Positions 1 to 8,596 of a stretch of DNA of 64,000 nt are shown in pieces. The notes beneath the pieces are model-generated. The model was not told the origin of the DNA, searched no databases, and worked only from the letters and a program-made list of their open reading frames with translations. Position 1 is the stretch's first letter. Each line of letters begins with the position of its first letter. The position numbers were made by a program, and so were the translations under genes. The DNA is taken from positions 3,782,001 through 3,846,000 of the forward strand of contig NZ_CP084550.1 of NCBI RefSeq assembly GCF_021800405.1, given 5' to 3'. This stretch comes from Arthrobacter sp. FW306-07-I. GTDB taxonomy: Bacteria > Actinomycetota > Actinomycetes > Actinomycetales > Micrococcaceae.

Positions 1-561
1 GCTGAGGGTTGCGATGGCCACGCTGGTCGGCGGCGCCTCGGCCTTGATGGCGATAACGGACGGGCTTGCCCTGACCACCGCGATCAGCGCCTCCGTGGAG
101 ATGGTGACCCCGCTGGCCAGGGGGTAGTCCTGCAGCACCACCTTGGCGCCGGTGGCACGGTGGATGGCGTCCAGGTGGGCGGCGACAACTTCAGGTTTTG
201 GCGAGTTGGCCTGCACCATAACGGCGGCGAGACGCTGGCCGGCAGCCTCCTGGGCAGCACGGATCTCCTCGATGGCGGGCCGGGTGGCCAGGGCGGTCAC
301 GCCCACCACCAGCGGCAGGCTGGTGCATTCGACGGCGATTTCCAAGACCTGCCGCCGCTCCTCCGCCGCAAGTGCGGCTGCTTCGCCGAACACGCCCAGG
401 ACGGTGAGGCCGGTGGCACCGATGGTTTCGTAGCGCTCCACGAGGTCGGAGAGGCTGTCCAGGTCCACGTCCAGGGTGCTGCCCTGGAACGGGGTGGCAA
501 CGACGCCCCACACGCCCGGGGCCAGGGATTCACGCTTTTCAGGCGCGGCGGATTGCGGCAT
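1..561 (-). CDS. DapA-like (DHDPS/NAL family) aldolase, 3' part cut off by window edge
   Basis: The visible 187 N-terminal residues follow the dihydrodipicolinate synthase/N-acetylneuraminate lyase TIM barrel: GVVATPF near the start, GVFGEAAALAAEERR at strand 2, Tyr146 in LQDYPLAS and the presumed Schiff-base Lys173 in AIKAE. Family members cleave or form C-C bonds next to a 2-oxo acid. The usual YNxP motif is QDYP here, so the substrate is probably not that of true DapA. The ATG is preceded by AAGGAAA. It is the last visible gene of a minus-strand operon with a crotonase, CoA-transferase and FAD oxidoreductase, which points to a catabolic aldolase rather than lysine synthesis. About 110 C-terminal residues lie outside the window. 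Confidence 0.85.
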   Translation of the reverse strand, partial: MPQSAAPEKRESLAPGVWGVVATPFQGSTLDVDLDSLSDLVERYETIGATGLTVLGVFGEAAALAAEERRQVLEIAVECTSLPLVVGVTALATRPAIEEIRAAQEAAGQRLAAVMVQANSPKPEVVAAHLDAIHRATGAKVVLQDYPLASGVTISTEALIAVVRASPSVIAIKAEAPPTSVAIATLS

Positions 562-617
562 GGTTGTTTCCTTTCAAGGAAAGTGAAGCGGGAAGAGGTT
601 CGACGGCGGCGGCCCGG

Positions 618-1421
618 TCAGCGGCCCGGCCACAGCGGCTGCCGTTTTTCCTGGAACGCCCGGACGCCTTCGGCGGAGTCCTCGCTGTCCAGGGCGGCCA
701 TGAGGGCCGGGAGCCGGAGGCCGCGCGCTTCGGCGGCCGTCAGGTGCGAAGTCCGGGCAGCCATCTGCTTGACCGCCCGGACGGAGGTGGGGGCACAGGC
801 GAGGATCTGGTCCACCCAGCGCTGCACGGCGGCGTCGAGCTCCTCGGCCGGCACCACTTCGTTGACCAGGCCCATGGCCTGCATCTCGGCCGCGCCGGCT
901 TTCCGGCCGGTAAGGAGCATGCCCATGGCCTGGGTGTAGGGGACGCGGCGCAGCAGCTGGTGGATGCCGCCGTCGAGCGCCAACCGCCCAACCCGGGGCT
1001 CCGTCAATCCGAACTTGGCGCTGTCCGCCGCCACCACGATGTCCGCGCCCAGCACGATCTCCATGCCGCCGCCCAATGCGTAGCCGTTGACCTTGGCGAT
1101 CACGGGGATGTCCAGGGTGGTGCGCAGGCTCAGGCCGCCGAACCCGTTGGGGTCCAGGCCGGCCCAGTACTCCAGGCCGGTCTTGTCCACGGCGGAGGCG
1201 GACATGTCCGCGCCCACGCAGAACGCGCGTGACCCTGCCCCGGTGACGACCACAGCCCGCACGGACGGATCCTGCTCCAGCTGGTCCCAGATGTCGTTGA
1301 GCCGGGCCTGCGCGGTGCCGTCAACAGCGTTGAGGACGTGCTGGCGGTCGATGGTGACGGTTGCGACGCCGTCGTTGATGCTGAGAGTGACTTCGTCTAC
1401 CCGCTCCGCCAGGGCCGTCAC
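618..1421 (-). CDS. Enoyl-CoA hydratase/isomerase (crotonase family)
   Basis: 267 aa, normal crotonase length. The oxyanion-hole segments AFCVGADM (about 67-73) and YALGGGMEI (114-122) are present. Both glutamates used by true hydratases, Glu121 (GGGME) and Glu141 (GLTEP), are kept with the standard 20-residue spacing, so water addition across an enoyl-CoA double bond is likely. Its ATG overlaps the stop of the upstream CoA-transferase as ATGA (1418-1421), indicating translational coupling. It probably acts on the CoA thioester made by that transferase; the substrate is unknown. Confidence 0.9.
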   Translation of the reverse strand: MTALAERVDEVTLSINDGVATVTIDRQHVLNAVDGTAQARLNDIWDQLEQDPSVRAVVVTGAGSRAFCVGADMSASAVDKTGLEYWAGLDPNGFGGLSLRTTLDIPVIAKVNGYALGGGMEIVLGADIVVAADSAKFGLTEPRVGRLALDGGIHQLLRRVPYTQAMGMLLTGRKAGAAEMQAMGLVNEVVPAEELDAAVQRWVDQILACAPTSVRAVKQMAARTSHLTAAEARGLRLPALMAALDSEDSAEGVRAFQEKRQPLWPGR

Positions 1422-2668
1422 CGCAGGACCCCCAACTGCTGCAGGCGTTCAATCGTTTCGGCGTCGAAGCCGTTTTCCAGCAGGACCTCCACGTTGTGTT
1501 CGCCGAGGCGGGGCGCCACGCGGCGGACCGTGGGCGGGGTGGCGGAGAGCCGGATGGGCGCATTGAGCATTTTCACGGTGCCCACCCGCGGGTGTTCGGC
1601 CTCCACGATCATGCCGTTGGCCTCGGTCTGGGCGTCGGCGAGCGCCTGTTCCAGGGTGTGGACGGGGGCGTTGAGGAGCCCCTGTTCCTCCAATTTCCCG
1701 GTCCAGTATTCGGTGGTGTTGGTGGCGAAGTGCTCCCGGAAGATGGCCTGGAGGGCGGGCTTGTTCTTGAACTGCTGCTCCAGGGTGGCGAACCCGGGCC
1801 GCTCGGTCAGGTCCTCGTCCAGGCCCAGGGCGTCGGAGATCCGCGCCAGCGGGTCGGGGGTGAAGCCGCCCACCATGCACACGGCGCCGTCGGTGGTTTC
1901 GAAGACGCCGCTCAGCGGCATGGCGCCCCAGTTGACCTCGTAGCCGCGGTTGAGCTGCATGCACGCCTCCTGCATCTGCAGGTGCAGCATGGAGTCGTAC
2001 ATGGTCACCTCCACCTTCTGCCCCACGCCCGATGCCTGCCGGGTGCGCAGCGCCAGCAGGATGCCCTGCATGAGGTGCATGCCGGTGATGTAGTCGCAGA
2101 GGGTGGTGGGGTAGATGGCCGGCTTCTGGTCATCCGATTCGCGGCGCCACATCACGCCCGAGTAGGCCTGGGCGATCGCGTCCTGCCCGCCCTTGTGCGA
2201 GTACGGTCCCACCGGGCCGAACCCGGTGCCGGAGGCCCAGATGATGCCCGGGTTCTTCGCCTTCAGGTGCTCATAGCCGAAGCCCATCCGCTCCATGACG
2301 CCGGAGCGGAAGTTGCTGACCACCACGTCCGCGTCGGCCAGAATCCGGTGCAGCACCTCGCGGCCTTCCTCCGTGCGGGTGTCCACCGAGACGCTGCGCT
2401 TGTTGCGGTTGATGGACAGGAAGATCGGGTTGTCCTGGCCGTCCTGGTCCGGGAACGAGTTGCGGGAGATGTCACCCGCGCCCGGGCGCTCCACCTTGAT
2501 GATGTCCGCACCGTAGTCGCCCAGCAGCTGGGTGCAGGACGGGCCCATGAACACCTGGGTGAAGTCCACGATCCGGATGCCTTCCAGCGGAAGGGGCACG
2601 GGTGAGGCAGCCGCATTGGCGCCCGCCGCCGTCGGGCGTTCCACCCGCTCTACCGTTGCCGCGCTCAC
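1418..2668 (-). CDS. CaiB/BaiF (class III) CoA-transferase
   Basis: 416 aa, typical for the family. The N-terminal IVDFTQVFMGPSCTQLLGD block and the AD-IIKVE motif bind CoA. Asp163 in GGQDAIAQA aligns with the catalytic aspartate that forms the acyl anhydride. The open frame continues far upstream, but the real start is the GTG at 2668, which overlaps the preceding TGA as GTGA. The downstream ATGA overlap couples it to the crotonase. It likely activates the operon's carboxylic acid substrate by transferring CoA from another thioester. Confidence 0.88.
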   Translation of the reverse strand: MSAATVERVERPTAAGANAAASPVPLPLEGIRIVDFTQVFMGPSCTQLLGDYGADIIKVERPGAGDISRNSFPDQDGQDNPIFLSINRNKRSVSVDTRTEEGREVLHRILADADVVVSNFRSGVMERMGFGYEHLKAKNPGIIWASGTGFGPVGPYSHKGGQDAIAQAYSGVMWRRESDDQKPAIYPTTLCDYITGMHLMQGILLALRTRQASGVGQKVEVTMYDSMLHLQMQEACMQLNRGYEVNWGAMPLSGVFETTDGAVCMVGGFTPDPLARISDALGLDEDLTERPGFATLEQQFKNKPALQAIFREHFATNTTEYWTGKLEEQGLLNAPVHTLEQALADAQTEANGMIVEAEHPRVGTVKMLNAPIRLSATPPTVRRVAPRLGEHNVEVLLENGFDAETIERLQQLGVLR

Positions 2669-4029
2669 GCCGGCACCGCTGCTTCGGCGTCCAGGGTGGC
2701 GTTCGACGACGGGACGTCGCCCGGGTCCGCGCCGTGCCGGCGCATGCCCTGCTGGATGTCCGCTGCCGCCACATCGCGGACCAGCACGCCGGACTCGACG
2801 GCGAGCGCTGCGGCGACGCCGACGGCCTGTCCCATGGCCATGCAGGGCGGGATTTCGCGGGACATCTTCTGCGCCTCGGGGGTGGCGGAGTAGTGGCGGC
2901 CGGCCACCAGGAGCTGGTCCACTTCCTTGGGCAGCAGCGAGCGGTAGGGGTAGTAGTAGTCGCGGCCGCGGGCCACGCTGTCCTGGAAGTGGCGGCGGGA
3001 GGTGACGTCTTCCTTGGTCATGACGTACTCGCCCTGCAGAAGGCGGGTCTGGCGGACGCCCATTTGGGAGGCGACATCGAGCATGTAGCACTTTTCGAAG
3101 CCGGGGAGGTTGGCCCGGACGTAGTCCACGGCCTCGGAGATCTTGTCCCGGGCGGCGAACTCTGCGGCGGTCATGTCTGCCGGATCCACGCCGTCGAAGC
3201 CGGTCATGTGCGGGGCGTTGCACCACACCACGCCCTCGATGGGGGTCTTGAGCCACCACAGTTCCCAGGCCCCGCCGAGCAGGCGCTTGATCTTGCGGTT
3301 GATGGCGCGGGCTTCCTTGGGGTTGGCCTGTTCGAAGGCTTCGGCGGCAGCGGTGTCCACGTTGCCCAGCCGGAAGACGAGGGTGGTGAGGTAGTTGTCC
3401 TTGGCGTAGCTGGCGCCGGCGCGGGAGGCCACGTCGATGTCGCCGGTGGTGTCGATGACCACGTCCGCCATGAAGGCCTGCGGGCCCAGCTTGGTTTCGC
3501 AGATGACGCCCTTGATCACGCCGTTGTCCACGATGGGGCGGGAGAACCAGGAGTGCAGCCGCAGGTCCACGCCGGCCTCGCGGACCAGGTCGTTGGAGAT
3601 TCGCTTCCAGCCGTCCGGGTCGAAAGCGGCGGCGTAGCAGATGGGCTTGGGGTTGGTGTGGGAGTGGAAGTCGAAGGTGCCGTAGCGGCCCCACTTGTTC
3701 CAGAGTTCCTCGGAGGTACGGCGGTCCTCGGCCGGCGGGACGATGGCCAGGCCCAGTTTCTGCAGGCGTTCGACGTATTCGGAGACGATGCCGGTGACGG
3801 TGATGTCCTGGCCGTTGATCATGTCGTCCAGGACCAGCACCATGCCGCCGGAGGCCAGGCCGCCCAGGGAGGAGTAGCGTTCCAGGAGGGTCACCTTGGC
3901 GCCGGAACGGGCGGCGGTGACGGCGGCGGCCACACCTGCGGGACCACCGCCAACCACCAGGACGTTGGACCGGGAGATCACCGGGGCGGTGAGGTCCGCA
4001 GTGGTGGTGCTGAGTTCGAGCGTGTTCAT
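2665..4029 (-). CDS. FAD-dependent oxidoreductase (FAD_oxidored family)
   Basis: 454 aa. A Rossmann ADP-binding motif (VVGGGPAGVAAA, about 25-36, followed by LLERYSSLGGLAS) marks an FAD flavoprotein. The distal C-terminal FAD-contact block LLVAGRHYSATPEAQ and ...PPCMAMGQAVGVAAALA is typical of the FAD_oxidored family. No signal peptide is seen, so it is cytosolic. It follows the permease gene by 10 nt and overlaps the CoA-transferase by 4 nt. It probably oxidises the imported acid or an intermediate; the exact reaction cannot be read from sequence. Confidence 0.85.
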   Translation of the reverse strand: MNTLELSTTTADLTAPVISRSNVLVVGGGPAGVAAAVTAARSGAKVTLLERYSSLGGLASGGMVLVLDDMINGQDITVTGIVSEYVERLQKLGLAIVPPAEDRRTSEELWNKWGRYGTFDFHSHTNPKPICYAAAFDPDGWKRISNDLVREAGVDLRLHSWFSRPIVDNGVIKGVICETKLGPQAFMADVVIDTTGDIDVASRAGASYAKDNYLTTLVFRLGNVDTAAAEAFEQANPKEARAINRKIKRLLGGAWELWWLKTPIEGVVWCNAPHMTGFDGVDPADMTAAEFAARDKISEAVDYVRANLPGFEKCYMLDVASQMGVRQTRLLQGEYVMTKEDVTSRRHFQDSVARGRDYYYPYRSLLPKEVDQLLVAGRHYSATPEAQKMSREIPPCMAMGQAVGVAAALAVESGVLVRDVAAADIQQGMRRHGADPGDVPSSNATLDAEAAVPA

Positions 4030-4039
4030 GGGGAAGTCC

Positions 4040-5371
4040 TTACTTTCCGACGAAGATGCCGTTGGAGCGGCGTGCGGCGAGGTAGAAAACGATGCTGAGG
4101 ATGGAGAGGACTGCGACGTAGACCGGGAAGACCCACGTGAGGTTCAGGGACTGCAGCCAGACCAGGAGGTAGGAGGCGGTGCCGCCGAAGAGGGCCACGC
4201 CGATGCCGTAGCCAAGGGCCACACCGGTTCCGCGGATGTTCTTGGGCATCAGGGAGGAGCTGACCACGTTGTAGAGGGTCATGTTCAGGACCAGGACGAT
4301 CGAGCCACCCAGCAGGACTGCTGCGAAACCGCCGATGCCGGGCTGGACGTACAGGAGCATGAGGAACACGGAGGGGATGGCCAGGACGCGGGTCACCAGG
4401 AACCAGCGGGACATGGACCGGCCGTCGGCCAGCTTGCCGATGATCCAGCTGCCGATCACCAGGACGACGCCCAGGACGGTGGTGAGGGCGAAGACTGCGG
4501 TGGGGTCTTCCTTGAAGCCGCTGCGGGCGGCGCTGGGCAGGCCCACGTTCCAGGCGTAGTTGTAGGCCTGGGCGGCCCCCACCACGAAGATGATCGCCAG
4601 GACGGAGAGCCAATGCTTGCCCACGCCGGACCATACGGTCTTGGCGGTGTTGGTGGCGCGCTCTTCTTCCTTGAGGGTTTCGGGCAGTGAGCGGCGCAGG
4701 TAGAGCACCACGAAGCCGAACAGGGCGCCGATGATGAACGGAACGCGCCAGCCCCACTCCCCCATGGCCGCGCCGCCGATCACCAGGCTGCAGACGAAGC
4801 TGACAAGGGAGGCGAGCAGGATGCCGATGTTGACGTAGAAGGACATGATGCCGGCCACGTAGCCTTCGCGGCCTTCCGGCGCCAGTTCAACGGCGTGGGA
4901 GGTGGAGAGCGGGGCTTCGATGCCGGTGGAGATGCCCTGCAGGATACGGCAGGCCACCAGGATGATGCCGGACCAGGCGCCGATGGTGGCGTAGCTGGGG
5001 GTGACGGCGATGAGCAGGGTGGTGCCTGCCATCAGCATGATTGACAGCAGCATCACGCGGCGGCGGCCGATGCGGTCGGCCAGAGTGCCCAGCAGGATGC
5101 CGCCGAGGGGACGGAAGGCGAATCCGACGGCGAACACGGCCAGCGCGTTCAGGGTGGCGGAGAGGGGCTCGGTGCTGGGGAAGAAGTTGGGGCCGATGAA
5201 GGCGGACAGGAGGCCGAAGACCATCCAGTCGTACCATTCCAGGGCGTTGCCCAGGCCAAGGCCGAGGAGGCCCTTGCGGACTTCTGGGGTGAATTTATCG
5301 CGGTTGCGGGGGGATGAGGTGGTGGCACGTGGTGACGGTACGGCATTGTCCGTCGCTTGGATGTCGAGCAT
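4040..5371 (-). CDS. MFS permease, metabolite:H+ symporter (MHS) type
   Basis: 443 aa with about 12 hydrophobic helices. NALEWYDWMVFG in TM1 and LADRIGRRRVML in the TM2-3 loop are MHS-family signatures (ProP/KgtP-like importers of organic acids or osmolytes). A longer open frame starts upstream, but the ATG at 5371 has AAGGACA just before it and gives a sensible cytoplasmic N-terminus. As first structural gene of the operon it most likely imports the carboxylic acid degraded by the genes that follow. Confidence 0.88.
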   Translation of the reverse strand: MLDIQATDNAVPSPRATTSSPRNRDKFTPEVRKGLLGLGLGNALEWYDWMVFGLLSAFIGPNFFPSTEPLSATLNALAVFAVGFAFRPLGGILLGTLADRIGRRRVMLLSIMLMAGTTLLIAVTPSYATIGAWSGIILVACRILQGISTGIEAPLSTSHAVELAPEGREGYVAGIMSFYVNIGILLASLVSFVCSLVIGGAAMGEWGWRVPFIIGALFGFVVLYLRRSLPETLKEEERATNTAKTVWSGVGKHWLSVLAIIFVVGAAQAYNYAWNVGLPSAARSGFKEDPTAVFALTTVLGVVLVIGSWIIGKLADGRSMSRWFLVTRVLAIPSVFLMLLYVQPGIGGFAAVLLGGSIVLVLNMTLYNVVSSSLMPKNIRGTGVALGYGIGVALFGGTASYLLVWLQSLNLTWVFPVYVAVLSILSIVFYLAARRSNGIFVGK

Positions 5372-5534
5372 GGGAGTGTCCTTACGCTGGCGCCGGGAAG
5401 GGCGCAGGAGGGTATGACGCAGCGACGCCTGTTGGAGGAGGCGCAGGATGCGAAGGTGGCAAGGATTGCCCGGGGCCACAGATTGGGTCCGGACAGTTAT
5501 GGGGAAACGCAGGCGCCGGCGGGGACCGGCAGGC

Positions 5535-6140
5535 CTACCACTTGTGTGGTGCGTTTACCCAGATGGCTACGCATACCTCTTCGTAGCTGTTCTTGTACCA
5601 GTGCGGGGTTTCTGCCGGGTAGGTGATCGAGTCGCCCTCTTCCAGGCTGTAGCAGACGCCGTCCAAGTAGACGTCCTTCCGGCCCGAGATGATGTAGCAG
5701 AACTCTTCCCCGCTGTGGGTAAAGGGTGTTGCGCTGGTGTCATGCCCTGGGGGCGTCATGATCCATTGCGCTTCGATGGTGCCGTCACGGTCCGGGGTGA
5801 GCAGTTCGTGAACTGCCTCCCCCACGGATTCGCGGGTGACGTTTTTCAGGTTCCGCCGTGCGGATCTGCGGACGACGGGTGACTTGGTTTGGTCCTGGCC
5901 AATGAAGAACCTTCCCACGGGGATGTCCAGTCCATGGGCCAGTTGGGCGAGGGTCGTGAAGGACGGGTTGGCCATTCCGCGTTCGATCTGGCTGACGATC
6001 GCCTGGCTGAGCCCTGTGACGTCCGAGAGCTTGGCCAGGGTCATGCCCTTTTCCTTGCGCATGGCCCGCACTTTGTTGCCAACCGTGGCCAGCAGTTCGC
6101 TGGTGGCCGGCGGTGCGGTGGTGCTACTCTCGGTGGTCAT
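5535..6140 (-). CDS. XRE-family regulator with C-terminal cupin sensor domain
   Basis: 201 aa. Residues about 22-76 form a HTH_3 domain (VRAMRKEKGMTLAKLSDVTG, LSQAIVSQIERG). Residues about 125-195 form a small cupin (HSGEEFCYIISG, YPAETPHWYKN) that usually binds the effector. Such XRE-cupin proteins generally control an adjacent catabolic or transport operon. The permease operon lies 163 nt downstream on the same strand, so this is the probable local regulator. The palindrome and direct repeats just upstream suggest autoregulation. Confidence 0.9.
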   Translation of the reverse strand: MTTESSTTAPPATSELLATVGNKVRAMRKEKGMTLAKLSDVTGLSQAIVSQIERGMANPSFTTLAQLAHGLDIPVGRFFIGQDQTKSPVVRRSARRNLKNVTRESVGEAVHELLTPDRDGTIEAQWIMTPPGHDTSATPFTHSGEEFCYIISGRKDVYLDGVCYSLEEGDSITYPAETPHWYKNSYEEVCVAIWVNAPHKW

Positions 6141-6157
6141 CGGCTGTCTTTCACTGG

Positions 6158-6171
6158 GTGAGCTTACTCAC
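6158..6171. promoter_or_regulatory. Palindromic operator candidate upstream of XRE-cupin gene
   Basis: GTGAG-CTTA-CTCAC is a perfect inverted repeat 17 nt before the start codon. TGAGTAA on the minus strand occurs both inside it (6164-6170) and again at 6191-6197, 27 bp away. The spacing and position fit an autoregulatory binding site, but no protein-DNA evidence is available. Confidence 0.45.
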
Positions 6172-6174
6172 ACA

Positions 6175-6202
6175 ACTATAGTGAAGATTTTTACTCAAAC
6201 AA
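6175..6202 (-). promoter_or_regulatory. Putative promoter of XRE-cupin gene
   Basis: On the minus strand, TTGTTT (plus 6197-6202) is followed after 16 nt by TATAGT (plus 6175-6180), a near-consensus -10. It lies between the two TGAGTAA repeats, so a bound regulator would block RNA polymerase. Confidence 0.4.
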
Positions 6203-6299
6203 TCCCTTTTCCTAATTATCTTGAAGATTCTGCTCTCGTGCAGGAAAAACGGGCCCAAAGACACGAGCGGAACCGCTTCTCCTGCCCCATACTTGCGCC

Positions 6300-6800
6300 A
6301 TGGACGACACCGCCGCCGGGGACCGGACTGTGCAGGAACATCAGAACGCGCGAAAACCGGACCGGGTCCTGCTCGCGCTGGTGGGCGTGGTGGTACTGCT
6401 GGTGGTGGTGGCGCTGGCCGTGGTCTTCACCCGCGGCGAGCCGGCGCCGCTGGATGAAGGCAGTCCCGCCGGGGTGGTCCAGCGGTACAGCAAGGCAGTG
6501 ATCGACGGCGACGTTCCCACCGCCCAGTCCTATCTCACGGAGGGTGCCAGGAGCAGGTGCCGCGGCACGTACACCGGCGAGCCGTCGCCCGCCCGCGTTG
6601 TCCTCATCTCGACGACGGAGCGCACCGACTCAGCCACCGTGAAGGTTTCGATTGTGCGGTCGGCCCAGGGCGGCCCCTTTGGGCCGTCCGAGTACGAGAC
6701 GGAGGACGCCTTCTCGCTCCTCAAAGTGAATGGGAAATGGATGATTGACCAGCCGCCTTACCCGCTGATGGCCTGCACCGGGATGCCGGTAAAGCCATGA
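6300..6800 (+). CDS. Single-pass membrane protein with extracytoplasmic NTF2/DUF4878-like domain
   Basis: 166 aa. A charged N-terminus is followed by one strongly hydrophobic helix (about 24-43, VLLALVGVVVLLVVVALAVV) and an outside domain of about 120 residues with GVVQRYSKAVIDGDVPTAQSYL and LLKVNGKWMIDQ. Those two segments resemble the small NTF2-like/DUF4878 lipoprotein-type domains; that family call is tentative. No clear ribosome site precedes the ATG. Its TGA overlaps the next gene's ATG (6797-6800), so the two are coupled and probably work together in the envelope. Confidence 0.72.
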   Translation: MDDTAAGDRTVQEHQNARKPDRVLLALVGVVVLLVVVALAVVFTRGEPAPLDEGSPAGVVQRYSKAVIDGDVPTAQSYLTEGARSRCRGTYTGEPSPARVVLISTTERTDSATVKVSIVRSAQGGPFGPSEYETEDAFSLLKVNGKWMIDQPPYPLMACTGMPVKP

Positions 6801-8545
6801 GCTCCCCCGCGGCCCCAACGTCTCCCGCGCCCACAGGTGGCCTGGCCACCCTCCGCCGGCTGATCCTGTACGTCCTGCTGTTCGCGCTGGTGGTCATCGC
6901 CGCGTCAGGTGTAAGCGGGTTGCTTGAGCGCCTCTTCCGTACGGCAACCACCTTGGTTTCCGGCGACGTCACCGGGTTGGCCCTGTCCCTGGCCTTCACC
7001 CTGATCGGCGGCCCGCTGGCGCTGCTGCTGTGGTGGTTCGTGTGGCGGCGGCTCGACGATGAAGCCGAGCGGAGGGCCCCCGGGTGGGGCCTCTACCTCA
7101 CCGGGATCTACGCCGTCTCGCTGATCATCGCCACCACGTCGCTGCTGGATCTGGCCACGTCCTTCATCGGCGGACAGGTCAGCCAGTGGCCGTCCCCCCT
7201 GGCGAACGCCATTGTGTGGGCGGCTATCTGGTGGTGGCACCGGTGGATGTGGAAGCACCCCCGCAAAGCGTCGCGCCACCTTGAGGACGTGCGCGCCGTC
7301 GTCGGCTCCGTCTTTGGGCTGCTGCTGGGTGCCGGCGGCTTGATCGCCGCGCTCAGTGTGCTGCTGGATGTCGCGATCCGCGGTTTCACGGCAACCACCG
7401 TCTTCGAGCCCTGGTGGTTTGAGGTCCTCCGGTCCCTGATCTGGGCCGCGGGCGGGGCGGTGGTGTGGTGGTGGCACTGGTTCCGGGAGGGCGGGCAGCG
7501 CTTCCAAACAGGGCTGGTGGACGTCACCATCATCGGCGTGGGCATCTTCATGGCCGGCATCGCTGCCGTGGGCGGGCTGGGCGTCATCCTGTTCGTCCTC
7601 CTGCGGCTGGCCTTCGACCGGAGCGATCCCCTGAACGATCTGCTTGAGCCGCTGGCCCCGGCCATCGCCTCTGCCGCCATCGGGGCGCTGGTGTGGCGGT
7701 ACCACCGCAGTGCGTCCGTGCACCGTTCCACCCGGACCCGCCGGGCCAGCCTCCTGGTGACGTCCGCGGTGGCGCTTGCCGCGGCGGCCTCCGGCATCGG
7801 CGTGGTGGTGAATGCACTGCTGGCTGCAGCCGTATCTCCTTTGGCGGGCGGGACAACCCGTACCCTGCTTCTGGGCGGCATCAGTTCCCTGGTGGTGGGA
7901 GCACCGGTGTGGTGGCTCGCGTGGAAGCCCCTGCACCAACCACGCAGTGCGGACGACATTCCGCCCGGCCGGCGCCTGTACCTGGTTGCATTTTTCGGCG
8001 TCAGTGCGGTGGTGGCGCTCATTACGCTGCTGGTGATCGGATACCGGCTCTTCGAATTCCTGCTGGGCGAAGTCACCGGCGGCAGCGTCCTTGACCGGAT
8101 CCGGGCGCCCCTGGGACTCCTGGTGGCTGCCGGGCTCGTGGCGGGCTACCACTTTGCGCTGTGGCGGCACGACCGTGCACTACTCGCCGCGGCGGCCCCT
8201 GCCCGGCGGCGGGTAATCGAGCGGGTCACCCTGGTCAGCGGTTATCCACCGGCTGTCGTTGATGCCGAGGCTGTGGCGCGGGGAATCGCTGACGCCACCG
8301 GGGCGAAGGTGACCACTTTGCTGAGGGCGGACGACGGCGGCGCGGGACTTCCGTCGTCGTCCGTTCCTTCGCCCGTGGTTGCGGACGTCATGCGGCAGAT
8401 CGCGGCGGCGCTGGAGGTCACTGCCGCGCAGCAGGTGCTGGTGATCGCCGGGCCGGGAGCCCGGCTGGAGGTCATCCCGGTGGCTGCTGCCGGGGGCGCT
8501 GCCGTCGCTGGCGGTCCTGCGACCGGCCGGGCCCTACGGCCCTAG
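6797..8545 (+). CDS. Large polytopic membrane protein, DUF5671-like repeats
   Basis: 582 aa. The membrane part (about 15-480) consists of repeated units: an LRRLILYVLLFALVV-like helix, further helices, and a Trp/His-rich end (WWFVWRRLDD, WWWHRWMWKH, WWWHWFREG, VWRYHRSASVH, WWLAWKPLHQ, YHFALWRHDR). This matches my recollection of DUF5671 domains, repeated about five times. The last roughly 90 residues are soluble and lack recognisable motifs. The function is unknown. It is coupled by ATGA to the preceding membrane protein. Confidence 0.75.
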   Translation: MSSPAAPTSPAPTGGLATLRRLILYVLLFALVVIAASGVSGLLERLFRTATTLVSGDVTGLALSLAFTLIGGPLALLLWWFVWRRLDDEAERRAPGWGLYLTGIYAVSLIIATTSLLDLATSFIGGQVSQWPSPLANAIVWAAIWWWHRWMWKHPRKASRHLEDVRAVVGSVFGLLLGAGGLIAALSVLLDVAIRGFTATTVFEPWWFEVLRSLIWAAGGAVVWWWHWFREGGQRFQTGLVDVTIIGVGIFMAGIAAVGGLGVILFVLLRLAFDRSDPLNDLLEPLAPAIASAAIGALVWRYHRSASVHRSTRTRRASLLVTSAVALAAAASGIGVVVNALLAAAVSPLAGGTTRTLLLGGISSLVVGAPVWWLAWKPLHQPRSADDIPPGRRLYLVAFFGVSAVVALITLLVIGYRLFEFLLGEVTGGSVLDRIRAPLGLLVAAGLVAGYHFALWRHDRALLAAAAPARRRVIERVTLVSGYPPAVVDAEAVARGIADATGAKVTTLLRADDGGAGLPSSSVPSPVVADVMRQIAAALEVTAAQQVLVIAGPGARLEVIPVAAAGGAAVAGGPATGRALRP

Positions 8546-8596
8546 CTTGTTCGGGAAGCTGAAGCCTAGCGTTGGTGCTGGCAAAGGAGGCCGGCC

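Noticed and set aside
160..939. Long plus-strand open frames over the left operon
   Set aside because: They are antisense shadows of clearly recognisable minus-strand enzymes; no ribosome site or known domain.
2669..3694. 758-aa reading of the CoA-transferase
   Set aside because: The upstream 340 residues are Arg/Pro-rich out-of-frame translation of the FAD oxidoreductase; the GTG at 2668 gives the normal family length.
6905..8170. 421-aa minus-strand ORF
   Set aside because: Low-complexity Pro/Gln/His-rich shadow of the DUF5671-like gene.
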